NCBI GenBank assembly: GCA_003163855.1 | Contig: PLRJ01000175.1 | Coordinates: 227-51,465, forward strand | Source: Bryobacterales bacterium | GTDB lineage: Bacteria > Acidobacteriota > Terriglobia > Bryobacterales > Bryobacteraceae | Direction of reading: 5' to 3' | DNA: 51,239 nucleotides | Shown here: in pieces, positions 23,317 to 32,282 of the stretch | How positions within the stretch are numbered: position 1 is the stretch's first letter | How the letters are laid out: every line of letters begins with the position of its first letter | Made by a program: the position numbers and the translations under genes | Notes under the pieces: model-generated | Database searches by the model: none | Told to the model about the DNA's origin: nothing | The model's input: only the letters and a program-made list of their open reading frames with translations

Positions 23317-23979
23317 ATGAAGGATTCCAAGGCAGAACTTACTGGGGGCAAAATCCTGGACGCCGCGCTGGCGTTATTTCGTGAACAGGGATTTGACGAT
23401 ACCACCATGCGCGGCATTGCCGAACGCGCTGGTGTCGCAACCGGCGCCGCCTATTACTACTACCCGTCGAAAGACGCGATTGTCATGGATTTTTATCAGC
23501 GCGCCTGCGAAGAAATGCAGGAAAAACTCGCGCTGGCGCTGGAGAGCATAAGCGACCTGGAAGAGGGTCTGCGCGAGTTGATTGCCGTGAAACTTGCGCA
23601 TTTCGGGCCCACGCGCGAGGTCCTCAGGACGCTGCTGCGTAATGGCGCCGACCCGAAGCATCCGTTGTCGCCCTTCAGCGCGGAGACTAAACGGATTCGC
23701 GACCTGGATATTTCGTGGTTTCAGCACGTTGTCAATCAAGCCCGCGTGCGAGTGCCGCGCGACCTGACACGGCGTCTGCCCCAAATGCTTTGGTTCTTCC
23801 AGATGGGCATAATTCTGTTCTGGGTGACGGACGATTCGCCGCACCAGCAGCGGACCAAAAAGTTGCTGCCGCTTGCCTGTCGGGTGGCGGCCGCGCTGGT
23901 CCGCTTGTCCACGTTGCCGCTGATGCGGCCTTTGCGTAAGCCGGTGCTGGAACTGATCGAAATCGTGGTGGGGGAGTGA
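23317..23979 (+). CDS. TetR-family transcriptional regulator
   Basis: A 220-residue regulator. The DNA-binding domain covers about residues 10-58 (ILDAALALFREQGFDDTTMRGIAERAGVAT then GAAYYYYPSKDAIV). A tyrosine-rich YYYYPSK replaces the common YHHFPSK. The ligand domain includes an aromatic-rich stretch (MLWFFQMGIILFWV). Two matched palindromes flank its promoter, so autoregulation is likely. Its stop codon overlaps the GTG/ATG start region of the following SRPBCC membrane protein gene, so the two form an operon and the downstream protein may be part of what the regulator controls. Confidence 0.92.
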   Translation: MKDSKAELTGGKILDAALALFREQGFDDTTMRGIAERAGVATGAAYYYYPSKDAIVMDFYQRACEEMQEKLALALESISDLEEGLRELIAVKLAHFGPTREVLRTLLRNGADPKHPLSPFSAETKRIRDLDISWFQHVVNQARVRVPRDLTRRLPQMLWFFQMGIILFWVTDDSPHQQRTKKLLPLACRVAAALVRLSTLPLMRPLRKPVLELIEIVVGE

Positions 23980-23981
23980 GG

Positions 23982-24899
23982 ATGACGCGAAAATCGCGGG
24001 TTTTGCTCAGCTTTCTAAGCTTCGTAGCGGTCTCTTGTGCGGCGTATTTCCTAGTTAGACGCGGTGTTTATGGATGGACTTTATTCATAGTGCTGCCTCT
24101 GCTTGGCGGTGGGCTGGGCTCGTGGAGCATCCAGCCAACGAGAGTGGGCGAGGCAATGAAAATAGGAGCCATCATTGGTGCGCTTGGGTGTAGTCTATTC
24201 CTGGTTCTTGGCATTGAGGGATTGATTTGCGTGGCGATGGCAATACCGGTCCTGATTCCCTGCTCGATGCTTGGCAGCTTGCTCGTCTACTTGGGCCGTG
24301 CTTCCTCAAATCCCAAACAGCCCGCTGTACTGGGCCTGCTTGTACCCTTGACTTTGTTTTTCGACGTAACTGCGAAACCTCCGGTCTACTCGGTAACGAC
24401 CAGCATAGTTATCAATTCGCGACCGGAGCGCGTCTGGAAATACGCTGTGGCATTTCCGCAGATTTCGGCGAATCCAGATTGGGTGCTGCGTACCGGCGTA
24501 GCGTATCCGCTGCGCACGCGTATTGGTGGAACTGGGGTCGGCACGCCCAGGCAGTGCGATCTATCAACCGGGACTGTCGAGGAGCGGGTAGTGGTTTGGG
24601 ACGAGCCGCACTTGCTGCGATTTGTCGTGACAGCAACGCCGCCTGCGATGCGGGAAACTGGTCTGTACGGCGAGATCAACGCCAAACACCTTAATGGATA
24701 TTACATCGGCAAGCAGGGGGAGTTTCGCTTAACTCCGCTGCCTCATGGCCGAACACTGCTGGTTGGGACATCTTGGTATCAGCATGGTCTGTGGCCCGCC
24801 GAATACTGGCGCTGGTGGTCGGATGCGGTTGTGCATCATGTTCATCAACGCGTCTTGGAGCATATCCGGTTGCTGTCGGAAGACGATCGTAACTACTGA
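23982..24899 (+). CDS. Membrane protein with cytoplasmic or periplasmic SRPBCC/START-like domain
   Basis: About 305 residues. The first 120 contain four hydrophobic segments (around residues 8-24, 32-44, 58-75 and 79-98) and a fifth near 112-125. Residues about 135-300 resemble an SRPBCC ligand-binding fold: strand SVTTSIVINSRPERVWKYAVAF, then a hydrophobic strand LLRFVVTATP, and a final long helix (HVHQRVLEHIRLL). SRPBCC domains bind or transform hydrophobic ligands; a membrane-attached form might handle lipids. The ATG at 23982 with GGGGAG upstream is preferred; a GTG at 23976 overlapping the TetR stop is possible. It overlaps the hybrid-kinase gene by 7 bp at the 3' end. Confidence 0.7.
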   Translation: MTRKSRVLLSFLSFVAVSCAAYFLVRRGVYGWTLFIVLPLLGGGLGSWSIQPTRVGEAMKIGAIIGALGCSLFLVLGIEGLICVAMAIPVLIPCSMLGSLLVYLGRASSNPKQPAVLGLLVPLTLFFDVTAKPPVYSVTTSIVINSRPERVWKYAVAFPQISANPDWVLRTGVAYPLRTRIGGTGVGTPRQCDLSTGTVEERVVVWDEPHLLRFVVTATPPAMRETGLYGEINAKHLNGYYIGKQGEFRLTPLPHGRTLLVGTSWYQHGLWPAEYWRWWSDAVVHHVHQRVLEHIRLLSEDDRNY

Positions 24900-27307
24900 A
24901 GGAAATTATCTACCGCGGCGACAAGTTGTTCCTTTGAGATTGGTTTCGATAAGTGAAAATCACAGCCGGCGTCCCGGCTTTCGTCGGCGTGACCCAGCAG
25001 GGCGTTGGCCGTTAAAGCGAGGATGGGCGTAGGAGGGCGATTATTTTGCTGTTCAAAGGACCGCATCATTCGGGTGGCGGTAAGACCATCCATTACCGGC
25101 ATGAGGATATCCATAAGCACCAAATCAAACTTCCGCGTTTGAAAAGTATTTAGCGCGTCAAGACCGTTCTCCACAAACTTCACGTCATATTTTCGGCCGG
25201 CCAGGTACGCTCTCAGCAGGAAGCGATTATCCTCGGAGTCTTCGGCCACCAGGATCTCCATCTTTCTGGGCGGTTTCCCGTTTGCTACCGAAGACGCGGC
25301 TTCGGCAGACGGAGCAATGGAATTATCGTTCAAAGAGGCCATCGCGGCAGTCAGCAAGCGCAGCAGTTCGTTGCGCCTGATGGGCTTGGTAGCAAAGGCG
25401 GATGCGCCTAGTGAACGCGCCTTGGTCGCGTCGCCCGGTTGGTTGTTAGAGGTCATCATGATTACCGGAAGGTGCAAGTCGATTGTCCTGATTTGACGCA
25501 GTGTCTCAAAACCGCCGACTCCAGGCATCAAAACGTCCAGGATGGCCAGCGAGAAGGGACGGCCATCGCGCTTCGCCGACTGCAACGCAGCCTCTGCGTC
25601 AGCGGCGCAAGTGGCTTCGGCCGGAATCATGCCCCAACCCGAACACATGCTGCTTAGAATAAGGCGGTTGGTGTGGTTATCGTCCACAATCAGAACCCGC
25701 TGGCCTATCAGATCCTTAGCGTGCTTGGGCAAGGGAACAGTAACTGGGGCTGGATCAATTAATAAATGGGCGTCAAAGGTAAAGGTGCTGCCCTCATCCA
25801 CAATGCTGGAGACAGTTAGACTGCCCCCCATGCACTCGACCAGGCGGCGGGCGATTCCCAGGCCAAGACCAGTCCCCCCAAAGCGCCGCGTGGTGGACGA
25901 ATCCGCCTGCGTAAAGTCCTCGAAGATAGCATCCAGTTTGTCGGTGGGAATACCTATTCCCGTGTCGCTAACTTCAAAACGCAAATGAACGGCACTGGAA
26001 TGCGAGTTGCCAGGCTGCACGTTCAAGACAATTTCGCCGCGCTGGGTGAACTTCACTGCATTGCCGAGCAGGTTAACAAGAACCTGTTGCAGGCGCGTGG
26101 GGTCGCCGATCAGCTTCAGCGGGGTATCGGGCGCGATAGTTGCAAACAGGCCCACACCCTTCAAGTGCGCTCGGGACGCCATCATCTCCACCGTGTCTTC
26201 CACCACGTCTTCGAGGTCGAAGGGGATTTGCTCCAGGTCGAAACGGCCAGATTCAATTTTGGAAAGGTCCAGAATGTCGTTGATCAAGGTCAGTAAGCTG
26301 GCGCCGGCGCGCCGGCAGCGGTCTACATACTCGCCTTGCACCATATCGAGTTCGGTTTCACGCAACAGGTCACTCATACCAAGGATGGCGTTCATGGGGG
26401 TGCGAATTTCGTGGCTCATGGCAGCCAGGAAGTCGCTCTTAGCACGACTGGCGTTTTCAGCATGCTGGCGCGCGGCGACAAGAGCTTCGCCCGCGCGCTG
26501 CAGGTCGGACAGGCGGCCCTCCAGGGTGGTGTTGAGTTTAGTAATTTCAATCTCAGCGTTTTTGCGGTCGGTCACGTCGCGGGAAATGACAATCAGTTCA
26601 GGAATTTCCGCACTCGGTTGGGAAAGCGAGTTCAAGTTAGATTCAATCCAGCGATATTCGCCATTGCGCGTGCGGCAGCGAAACGTGGCAGTGGATTGGC
26701 CGTGCAGGCGCGTGGCTTTCAAGGCATTGGTCATAAGTTCATGGTCGTCGGGATGAACAAGGTTCAGATTCAGCAGAGCCTTCAGTTCGTGCGGCTCATA
26801 GCCCAGGATGAGATGGCAGGCTGGCGAAATATAGGTGATCTCGCCGCGCAAATTCGCCGCGATAATGATGTCCGACAGATTGCCGGCGATAAGCTGAAAA
26901 AGCTTATCGCTCATTTGCAAAGTGCGCTGGGCAGCAGCGGCGCGCACAACGCGTCGAACGGCCGCGGGCAGTTCAGACCAGAAACCGTCGGCCTTCTTGA
27001 CGTAATCGTGCACGCCGCGATGCAAGGCTTCGGCGGCCACTTTCTCACTTCCCATGGAGGTGACAAGGATGACCGGAACGCGCGGGATCTGCTGATTGGC
27101 CGCTTGGAGCAGGGGCCAGGGCTCTCCATCGGGAAGGTTGTAATCACTGACGACGGCGTCAAACGGCCCTTCCCTCAGCAACTTGGTGGCACTGGCAACG
27201 GTGGAGGCGGCGCGAACCGTTAAGCCTGCCCGCGTCATGGCGCGTCTTTCCAGTTCTGCCGTGACGAGGTCGTCCTCCAGCAGCAGGACGGTCAATTCGG
27301 GGTCCAT
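24893..27307 (-). CDS. Cytoplasmic hybrid kinase REC-PAS-HK-REC-REC
   Basis: An 804-residue soluble protein with no membrane segments. Order of domains: receiver (Asp55 in VVSDYNLPDG), PAS (about 135-250), coiled coil, dimerisation domain (His299 in MSHEIRTPMN), ATPase domain (about 400-515, RFGGTGLGLGIA), receiver 2 (Asp591 in LAILDVLMPG) and receiver 3 (Asp733 in LMDILMPVMD). Starting with a receiver, it can take phosphoryl groups from another kinase as well as make its own. There is no HPt domain, so transfer onward must use an HPt elsewhere. Its ATG overlaps the stop of the upstream receiver gene as TGATG, showing tight coupling. Confidence 0.93.
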   Translation of the reverse strand: MDPELTVLLLEDDLVTAELERRAMTRAGLTVRAASTVASATKLLREGPFDAVVSDYNLPDGEPWPLLQAANQQIPRVPVILVTSMGSEKVAAEALHRGVHDYVKKADGFWSELPAAVRRVVRAAAAQRTLQMSDKLFQLIAGNLSDIIIAANLRGEITYISPACHLILGYEPHELKALLNLNLVHPDDHELMTNALKATRLHGQSTATFRCRTRNGEYRWIESNLNSLSQPSAEIPELIVISRDVTDRKNAEIEITKLNTTLEGRLSDLQRAGEALVAARQHAENASRAKSDFLAAMSHEIRTPMNAILGMSDLLRETELDMVQGEYVDRCRRAGASLLTLINDILDLSKIESGRFDLEQIPFDLEDVVEDTVEMMASRAHLKGVGLFATIAPDTPLKLIGDPTRLQQVLVNLLGNAVKFTQRGEIVLNVQPGNSHSSAVHLRFEVSDTGIGIPTDKLDAIFEDFTQADSSTTRRFGGTGLGLGIARRLVECMGGSLTVSSIVDEGSTFTFDAHLLIDPAPVTVPLPKHAKDLIGQRVLIVDDNHTNRLILSSMCSGWGMIPAEATCAADAEAALQSAKRDGRPFSLAILDVLMPGVGGFETLRQIRTIDLHLPVIMMTSNNQPGDATKARSLGASAFATKPIRRNELLRLLTAAMASLNDNSIAPSAEAASSVANGKPPRKMEILVAEDSEDNRFLLRAYLAGRKYDVKFVENGLDALNTFQTRKFDLVLMDILMPVMDGLTATRMMRSFEQQNNRPPTPILALTANALLGHADESRDAGCDFHLSKPISKEQLVAAVDNFLQ

Positions 27308-27744
27308 CAAACGCCCTCCGACAAGCGGACAATACTGAGAAACATGCCTATCCTTTTCACGGCTTCAATGAATTCGCCGGGGTCAATGGGCTTGGTTACA
27401 TACACGCTGCAACCGAGTTCGTAGCAGCGCTGCACTTCCCGCGGATCGTCGGTTGTGGTGAGCATAATGATCGGAATCTTGTGGCTGCGCAGATCTGCCT
27501 TGATCTGGCGCAGGACTTCGACGCCGTTCGTGCCCGGCATATTGACGTCTAACAGCATCAGCAGTTCCGCTTCACTGCGGCCGACGTAAGCGCCGCGGCA
27601 AAAGATATAGTCCAGCGCCTCGTCTCCGTTCGGCAGACACACAACCGGATTCACCACCCCGCTGCGCCTCAAGTTGCGCCGCACCAATTCTCTGTGCCCG
27701 TCATCGTCGTCCACCACCAGGATGGTCGAAGCTAAGTTATGCAT
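27307..27744 (-). CDS. Rcp1-like single-domain response regulator
   Basis: A 145-residue receiver, beginning MHNLASTILVVDDDDGHREL. Phospho-acceptor Asp66 is in MLLDVNMPG, Thr in MLTTTDD and Lys in YVTKPID. The insert around DYIFCRGAYVGRSEAE is typical of Rcp1-like receivers that partner phytochrome-type kinases carrying the S-H-D-L-R H-box, as the upstream gene does. The ATG at 27744 with GAGAG upstream is preferred to a GTG at 27774, which would overlap the upstream kinase gene. The gap to that gene is 19 bp. No output domain is present, so it acts as a shuttle or by protein contact. Confidence 0.92.
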   Translation of the reverse strand: MHNLASTILVVDDDDGHRELVRRNLRRSGVVNPVVCLPNGDEALDYIFCRGAYVGRSEAELLMLLDVNMPGTNGVEVLRQIKADLRSHKIPIIMLTTTDDPREVQRCYELGCSVYVTKPIDPGEFIEAVKRIGMFLSIVRLSEGV

Positions 27745-27763
27745 AAAATCTCTCGAAACTTCG

Positions 27764-30700
27764 TTAAACGCCACGCTCTTCCGTCATGCTTGGGACCGTA
27801 AAGTGGAATGTCGTTCCGACGCCCTCTTCGCCCTCCGCCCAAATTTTGCCGCCGTGCCGTTCCACAATGCGCCGCACCAGGGCCAAACCTACGCCGTCGC
27901 CCTCTGCCAGATTGGGGTGAAAGCGTTGGAACACCTGAAACAGCCGCTTTCCGGCGCTCTTAGGCAGACCGACGCCATTGTCGCGGACCCAGCAGTGCAT
28001 TTCTCCGGGCAGCGCTTCCGATCCAATCTCGATCTGGCACAGACGGCCGGGTTGCTGGTATTTAACAGCATTGCCGATGAGATTGGCCCATACCTGGCCC
28101 AGCGCGGTTGAATCGCCATAGACATGGGCGTCCGAAGCAAGCGAGACCTGGACCTGGGAGGTTGCAAGGGACAAGCGCATGAGGTCGAGCGTGGACTGCA
28201 CCATGCTTTCCAAATTTACTTTTTCGCGCTTGTAAATCTGTCTTCCATAGCGCGATAACTCGAGCAGTGCGTTAATCAAGCGATTAAATTTTGCCGTACT
28301 GGTGCCGATATAGCGGAGCGAATCGGGAATCTCCTCGGTGAGGATCGCCTGAATGCGCGCAATTTGAGCGGGCGTGCGAAAAGCGTCGGCAACATGAAAA
28401 ATCTCCTGCATCTCGTGACAACTCATCTCCAACTCTTTGCAGAAGCCCTGCAGATTCACTATGGGGCCGCGCAGGTCGTGCGAAACGATGTAAACGAAGG
28501 CTTCTACCTCTTCGTTTTTGCGCGCCAGTTCTTTATTTATTTCCGCCAGTTCGCGCACCCGCGCTTCCAGCAGGAGGCGCGCCTCCAGCAATTCGGCGGC
28601 CGCCCGCTTTTGTTCGGTAATGTCGTAGTTAATGCACAATATCGAGAGCAGTTGTTTGGCTTCATTGCGCCGGACGGTCCAGGCAGCGCTGACATTGATG
28701 ACGCGGCCATCCTTGCTGGTTTGCGTCAGTTCTCCGCTCCAGTGTCCAGTGGATAACAGACCGGCTTTGATGTCGTCAAGAGGGATAGGAAACTGCGCGC
28801 CGAGGAGTTGTTGAGCTACCTGGCCCATCGCTTCCTGGGCCGTCCAGCCATATAGTTTTTGGGCGCCTTGATTCCAATAGGTGATGCGGTCGTCGCTGTC
28901 CCGGATGAAGATGGCATCGTTCGCCATATCGAGCATCAGGCCTTGCTGCTGCAGCGCGGCTTCGGCCTCCTTACGATCGGTAATATCGAGGTTGACGCCA
29001 ATGACCCGAACTACTGTTCCGCTTTGGTCAAGCAGCGCCGTTTCGGCAGCCTGTATATGGCGTATTGAGCCATTGGCGAGTTGAATGCGAAACTCCATGA
29101 AATCCTGTGATTGGGTCGCAATCACTTTTTGCAGGGTCGCCTCAGCCGCTGCCAGGTCCTGCGGTAGTACGGCTGAAGCCCAGTCCTGGTAAACAATCTG
29201 TTTATCTTCGGGGACGCAGTAAATCTCGCGCATCCGGGCATCCCACTGAATAGCGCCGGAATCCACCTCCCAGTCCCAAATTCCCGCTTTTAAGGCGCCA
29301 GTGGCCAGTTCCAAACGCCGGCTTGCTGTCTGAAGCTCAAGTTCGGCCTGTTTGCGAGCGGTAAGGTCATAATTTGTCTCCAGAACGGTAGCATCCTGGT
29401 TGGCGCCGCCGGGCTGAAGCGTCCAGGTGCTGGCAACGGTAATGGACGATCCGTCGCGGCAGATATGCTCCAACTCGCCATTCCAGAAGCCCTGGGCAAG
29501 CAGGCGCGCCTGGATGCTCGCCTGGGTTTCCGGAAACTTGGTTTTTAGAAGTTGATGCGCAACCTGTCCAAGTGCCTCGTCGCAGCTCCAGCCATACAGC
29601 CGCTGCGCGCCGAGGTTCCAGTAGATGATGCGGTCCTGGCCATCGCGAATGAAGATGGCGTCGCTGGCCAGATCGATAATCGACGCCTGGTCGCGCAAGG
29701 TTTTCTCGGTCTTTTTCCGTTCGGTGATATCGACGATGAACGCCAGGACGAAAGCGCCCTCGGTTGTCTGAATCGGATGCAGACTTATCTCAACCGGCAC
29801 CTCGGCGCCATCGCTGCAAAGACCCACCAGTTCCTGGCCTTTGGCCATGGGCCGGGAACTCGGATGCTCAAAGAACGCGCGAAGAAAGCCGTAGTGACGT
29901 TCTCGAAGGCGAGTCGGAAGCATTATTTCAATGGGTTTCCCCAGCAAATCCTGGCGCGAGTAGCCAAACAGGGTTTCCGTTTGATTGTTAACAAGGGCAA
30001 TTCGTCCGCTGGCATCCACCATGATGATGGCGCTGGGACAACCTTCGACAACCAACTGAAACCGCTCCTCGGTCAGCTTTCGTTCCGTGATGTCATGAAC
30101 CACCTTGGCGAAGCCGATTAACCTGCCGACCGCGTCGCGAATGGGGCTGATGACAACCTCGGCCCAGAAACGCGATCCGTCTTTTCTCACCCGCCAGCCT
30201 TCTTCGGAATAGCGCCCGCGTTCTGCCGCCATCCGCAACTCGTACTCCGGATGCTGCCGCTCGCAGTCCGCTGCCGTATAGAAGCAAGAGAAATGCTGGC
30301 CAACGATCTCACTGGCGGCGTAGCCCTTGATCCGCTCAGCTCCGGCATTCCAGGAAGCGACGCGGCCATCAGGATCGAGCATCAGCAGCGCGTAATCCTG
30401 GATGGTTTCAACAATGAGCCTGAAGTGCTGGGTACCGGCGGCTGCGGCGGCCTCCGCACGCCGCCGCGCGGTGATATCCAAGGCTACCCCCAGGAATCCA
30501 TTAATGTTCCCCGCCGCATCCTTTAGAGCGGTTACTACCAGGTGGACGTTAAGGTGGCTGCCGTTCTTGTGTACGTACGTCCATTCGCGCTCGTCGTGTC
30601 GGCCCGTGCGTGCGCCATGCACGAAAACGTCAAAACCCTGTACCACGTAGCCAGCTTCTTTTGTGAGTTCTTCGCCGACGGCGCTAACTTCAGATTCCAG

Positions 30701-31345
30701 GTGAAAGACAGCCGGTGTTTGCTTACCTACCATTTCATCGGCCTTGTAGCCGAGCATATTTTCGGCGCCGGTGTTGAAAACCGTGATAAGTCCGTTTGTA
30801 TCTCCAGCAATAATGGCGACGTTGGTGGCGCCATCAAGCAAGCTCTGCAACTGCTGATTAGCCGCTGCCAGGTCGGCCGTCCTCCTGGCAACCGAAAGTT
30901 CCAGCTCGGTATGTCTTTGCTTCTGGTCTTCAATATCGGTGGCCGTACCAACCCACTGAATGATCTCGCCTTTGGCATTGCGCTGGGGAAAGGCGCGGCC
31001 CAAAAACCAGCGATAGGCTCCGTCCGAGGCGCGTTTAAGACGCAACTCCATTTCGTAGTCGCAGTATGAATTGATGGCCTTCGTCCAGCGCTCAACGCAT
31101 GTCGGCAGATCGTCCGGATGGATAACATCCTTCCAATTCCAACCCTGTCCTGCGTCAAGGGATAGGCCGGTATAACTCACCCAGCGCTGGTTGTAGTAGT
31201 GGACGTACCCGTCCGGCTTAGCCATCCAGATCAACTGGGGCATAGTGTCGGCGATGAAGCGGAAATTATCGAGATCAGGACCGTGCTGAGGAGGGTGAGT
31301 GTCTGGGCTGATGGATGGGTGGGAGTCTTTGGAAATGCCTTTCAA
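27764..31345 (-). CDS. Seven-PAS soluble sensor histidine kinase
   Basis: A 1193-residue protein without membrane segments. Seven PAS/PAC units can be traced at about 27-145, 168-296, 306-424, 427-545, 556-668, 676-792 and 803-915. A coiled coil (about 916-947) leads to His956 in IVSHDLRGP, and the ATPase domain ends with EGDGVGLALVRRIVERHGG. The DLRGP H-box is the Cph1/phytochrome type, but no GAF or PHY domain is visible. PAS 5 and PAS 7 are close copies. The start is TTG at 31345: an in-frame TAA lies 30 bases upstream and the next ATG is inside PAS 1. It heads the three-gene phosphorelay operon. Confidence 0.92.
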   Translation of the reverse strand: MKGISKDSHPSISPDTHPPQHGPDLDNFRFIADTMPQLIWMAKPDGYVHYYNQRWVSYTGLSLDAGQGWNWKDVIHPDDLPTCVERWTKAINSYCDYEMELRLKRASDGAYRWFLGRAFPQRNAKGEIIQWVGTATDIEDQKQRHTELELSVARRTADLAAANQQLQSLLDGATNVAIIAGDTNGLITVFNTGAENMLGYKADEMVGKQTPAVFHLESEVSAVGEELTKEAGYVVQGFDVFVHGARTGRHDEREWTYVHKNGSHLNVHLVVTALKDAAGNINGFLGVALDITARRRAEAAAAAGTQHFRLIVETIQDYALLMLDPDGRVASWNAGAERIKGYAASEIVGQHFSCFYTAADCERQHPEYELRMAAERGRYSEEGWRVRKDGSRFWAEVVISPIRDAVGRLIGFAKVVHDITERKLTEERFQLVVEGCPSAIIMVDASGRIALVNNQTETLFGYSRQDLLGKPIEIMLPTRLRERHYGFLRAFFEHPSSRPMAKGQELVGLCSDGAEVPVEISLHPIQTTEGAFVLAFIVDITERKKTEKTLRDQASIIDLASDAIFIRDGQDRIIYWNLGAQRLYGWSCDEALGQVAHQLLKTKFPETQASIQARLLAQGFWNGELEHICRDGSSITVASTWTLQPGGANQDATVLETNYDLTARKQAELELQTASRRLELATGALKAGIWDWEVDSGAIQWDARMREIYCVPEDKQIVYQDWASAVLPQDLAAAEATLQKVIATQSQDFMEFRIQLANGSIRHIQAAETALLDQSGTVVRVIGVNLDITDRKEAEAALQQQGLMLDMANDAIFIRDSDDRITYWNQGAQKLYGWTAQEAMGQVAQQLLGAQFPIPLDDIKAGLLSTGHWSGELTQTSKDGRVINVSAAWTVRRNEAKQLLSILCINYDITEQKRAAAELLEARLLLEARVRELAEINKELARKNEEVEAFVYIVSHDLRGPIVNLQGFCKELEMSCHEMQEIFHVADAFRTPAQIARIQAILTEEIPDSLRYIGTSTAKFNRLINALLELSRYGRQIYKREKVNLESMVQSTLDLMRLSLATSQVQVSLASDAHVYGDSTALGQVWANLIGNAVKYQQPGRLCQIEIGSEALPGEMHCWVRDNGVGLPKSAGKRLFQVFQRFHPNLAEGDGVGLALVRRIVERHGGKIWAEGEEGVGTTFHFTVPSMTEERGV

Positions 31346-31495
31346 GTTTCTGCTGTTTGCTCCGCTTTTGGCTTAGTGTCAGAAAGCGCACTGTCTTCTC
31401 AGAATGTTGCAGAGACAGCATTTACAGACCTGAAAGCTTTAAAATTTTCGAATTACTTCATTTAATTCAAGCGGACTTCAAAGCCCCGAATGCAG

Positions 31496-31564
31496 AAAAA
31501 AGGACGGAAGAAATTTTTGTCTGAAGGGGAGATATTCCACATCAGATGGCAACTGCCTCCGTCC
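31496..31564 (-). terminator. Possible terminator or structured 3' region after the exported protein gene
   Basis: On the minus strand GGACGGA (31558-31564) pairs with TCCGTCC (31502-31508), and the second arm is followed directly by TTTTTT. The 49-nt span between the arms contains its own small hairpin (GGCA/TGCC). It lies 26 bp downstream of the stop at 31590. The long loop makes it unusual for a simple terminator. Confidence 0.4.
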
Positions 31565-31589
31565 ACTTTCGTCGATTTCTAGAACTGGG

Positions 31590-32177
31590 CTATTTACAGG
31601 CTTCGCCAAAAAGGAACGTGTAGGTGGAAGCGGTGCCGATGCTGAATCCACCCGTCAGCGCGGTGGTTCCGAAGACGCCATTAAGCGCGGTGGCCGCGCC
31701 CGAGGTCAGCGTAAGCGTTACGTCCTGAATGCTGAGGGCCTCTTTGTAGGGCTGATAGATATTGCCGATGCCGGTGATATTGAAGAGCGGCAGGCGGTCA
31801 ACGATGCTGCCGTTAACCGTGACGATACCGGTAATGACAGGCGTACTATCAACCACTTCGATCTCGAAGTTGAGCAGGTTCACCACCGTCTTGCCCGCAG
31901 TCAGCGAGAGACCACCCAGATGGCCAATCTCCACTTTCGGTTGAGACAGATTCGCAAGGCCCACCGTGATGGGGAATTTCGCGACGCCTTTATAAAGATG
32001 CGCCAGACCGACGGAACCGGGCGTTACGCCCAAAGAGCCCAGAGCGGACACGAAGGAGGAGGCGAGAACAACCTGTGTTTCACCGCCGGCCAGAGACACC
32101 GTTTGAGCTTTGGCCGCCATGGGCAGAAGAGACGAGGCGACCAGGACCGCTGCCAAGCCGAAGTTCGAATATTTCAT
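31590..32177 (-). CDS. Exported hypothetical protein, Gly/Ser/Thr/Leu-rich
   Basis: A 195-residue protein with a clear signal peptide (cleavage likely after AKA in MAAKAQTVS). The mature part has regular hydrophobic beta-strands (VNLLNFEIEVVDSTPVITGIVTVNG, VTLTLTSGAATALNGVF) and ends CK; only one cysteine is present. It is not recognised as an enzyme and may be a small beta-structured periplasmic or surface protein. A good ribosome binding site (AGGGG) precedes the ATG at 32177. It stands alone between the phosphorelay operon and the divergent methyltransferase gene. Confidence 0.7.
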   Translation of the reverse strand: MKYSNFGLAAVLVASSLLPMAAKAQTVSLAGGETQVVLASSFVSALGSLGVTPGSVGLAHLYKGVAKFPITVGLANLSQPKVEIGHLGGLSLTAGKTVVNLLNFEIEVVDSTPVITGIVTVNGSIVDRLPLFNITGIGNIYQPYKEALSIQDVTLTLTSGAATALNGVFGTTALTGGFSIGTASTYTFLFGEACK

Positions 32178-32282
32178 GTATTAACCCCTAAAGTAAATTG
32201 AGTACGACGACGATTGTGATTCCTCCTACCGGGTTCAGGTGCAGGATTTTTTTGCCGGAGTAAGCCGGGCGTTCAAAGTAAC

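Noticed and set aside
24893..27307. Open frames on the plus strand within the phosphorelay genes
   Set aside because: Shadows of the kinase genes; they lack domain motifs and starts with ribosome binding sites.
32205..32282. Riboswitch or leader element before the methyltransferase gene
   Set aside because: Short, with no conserved aptamer pattern that I can recognise.
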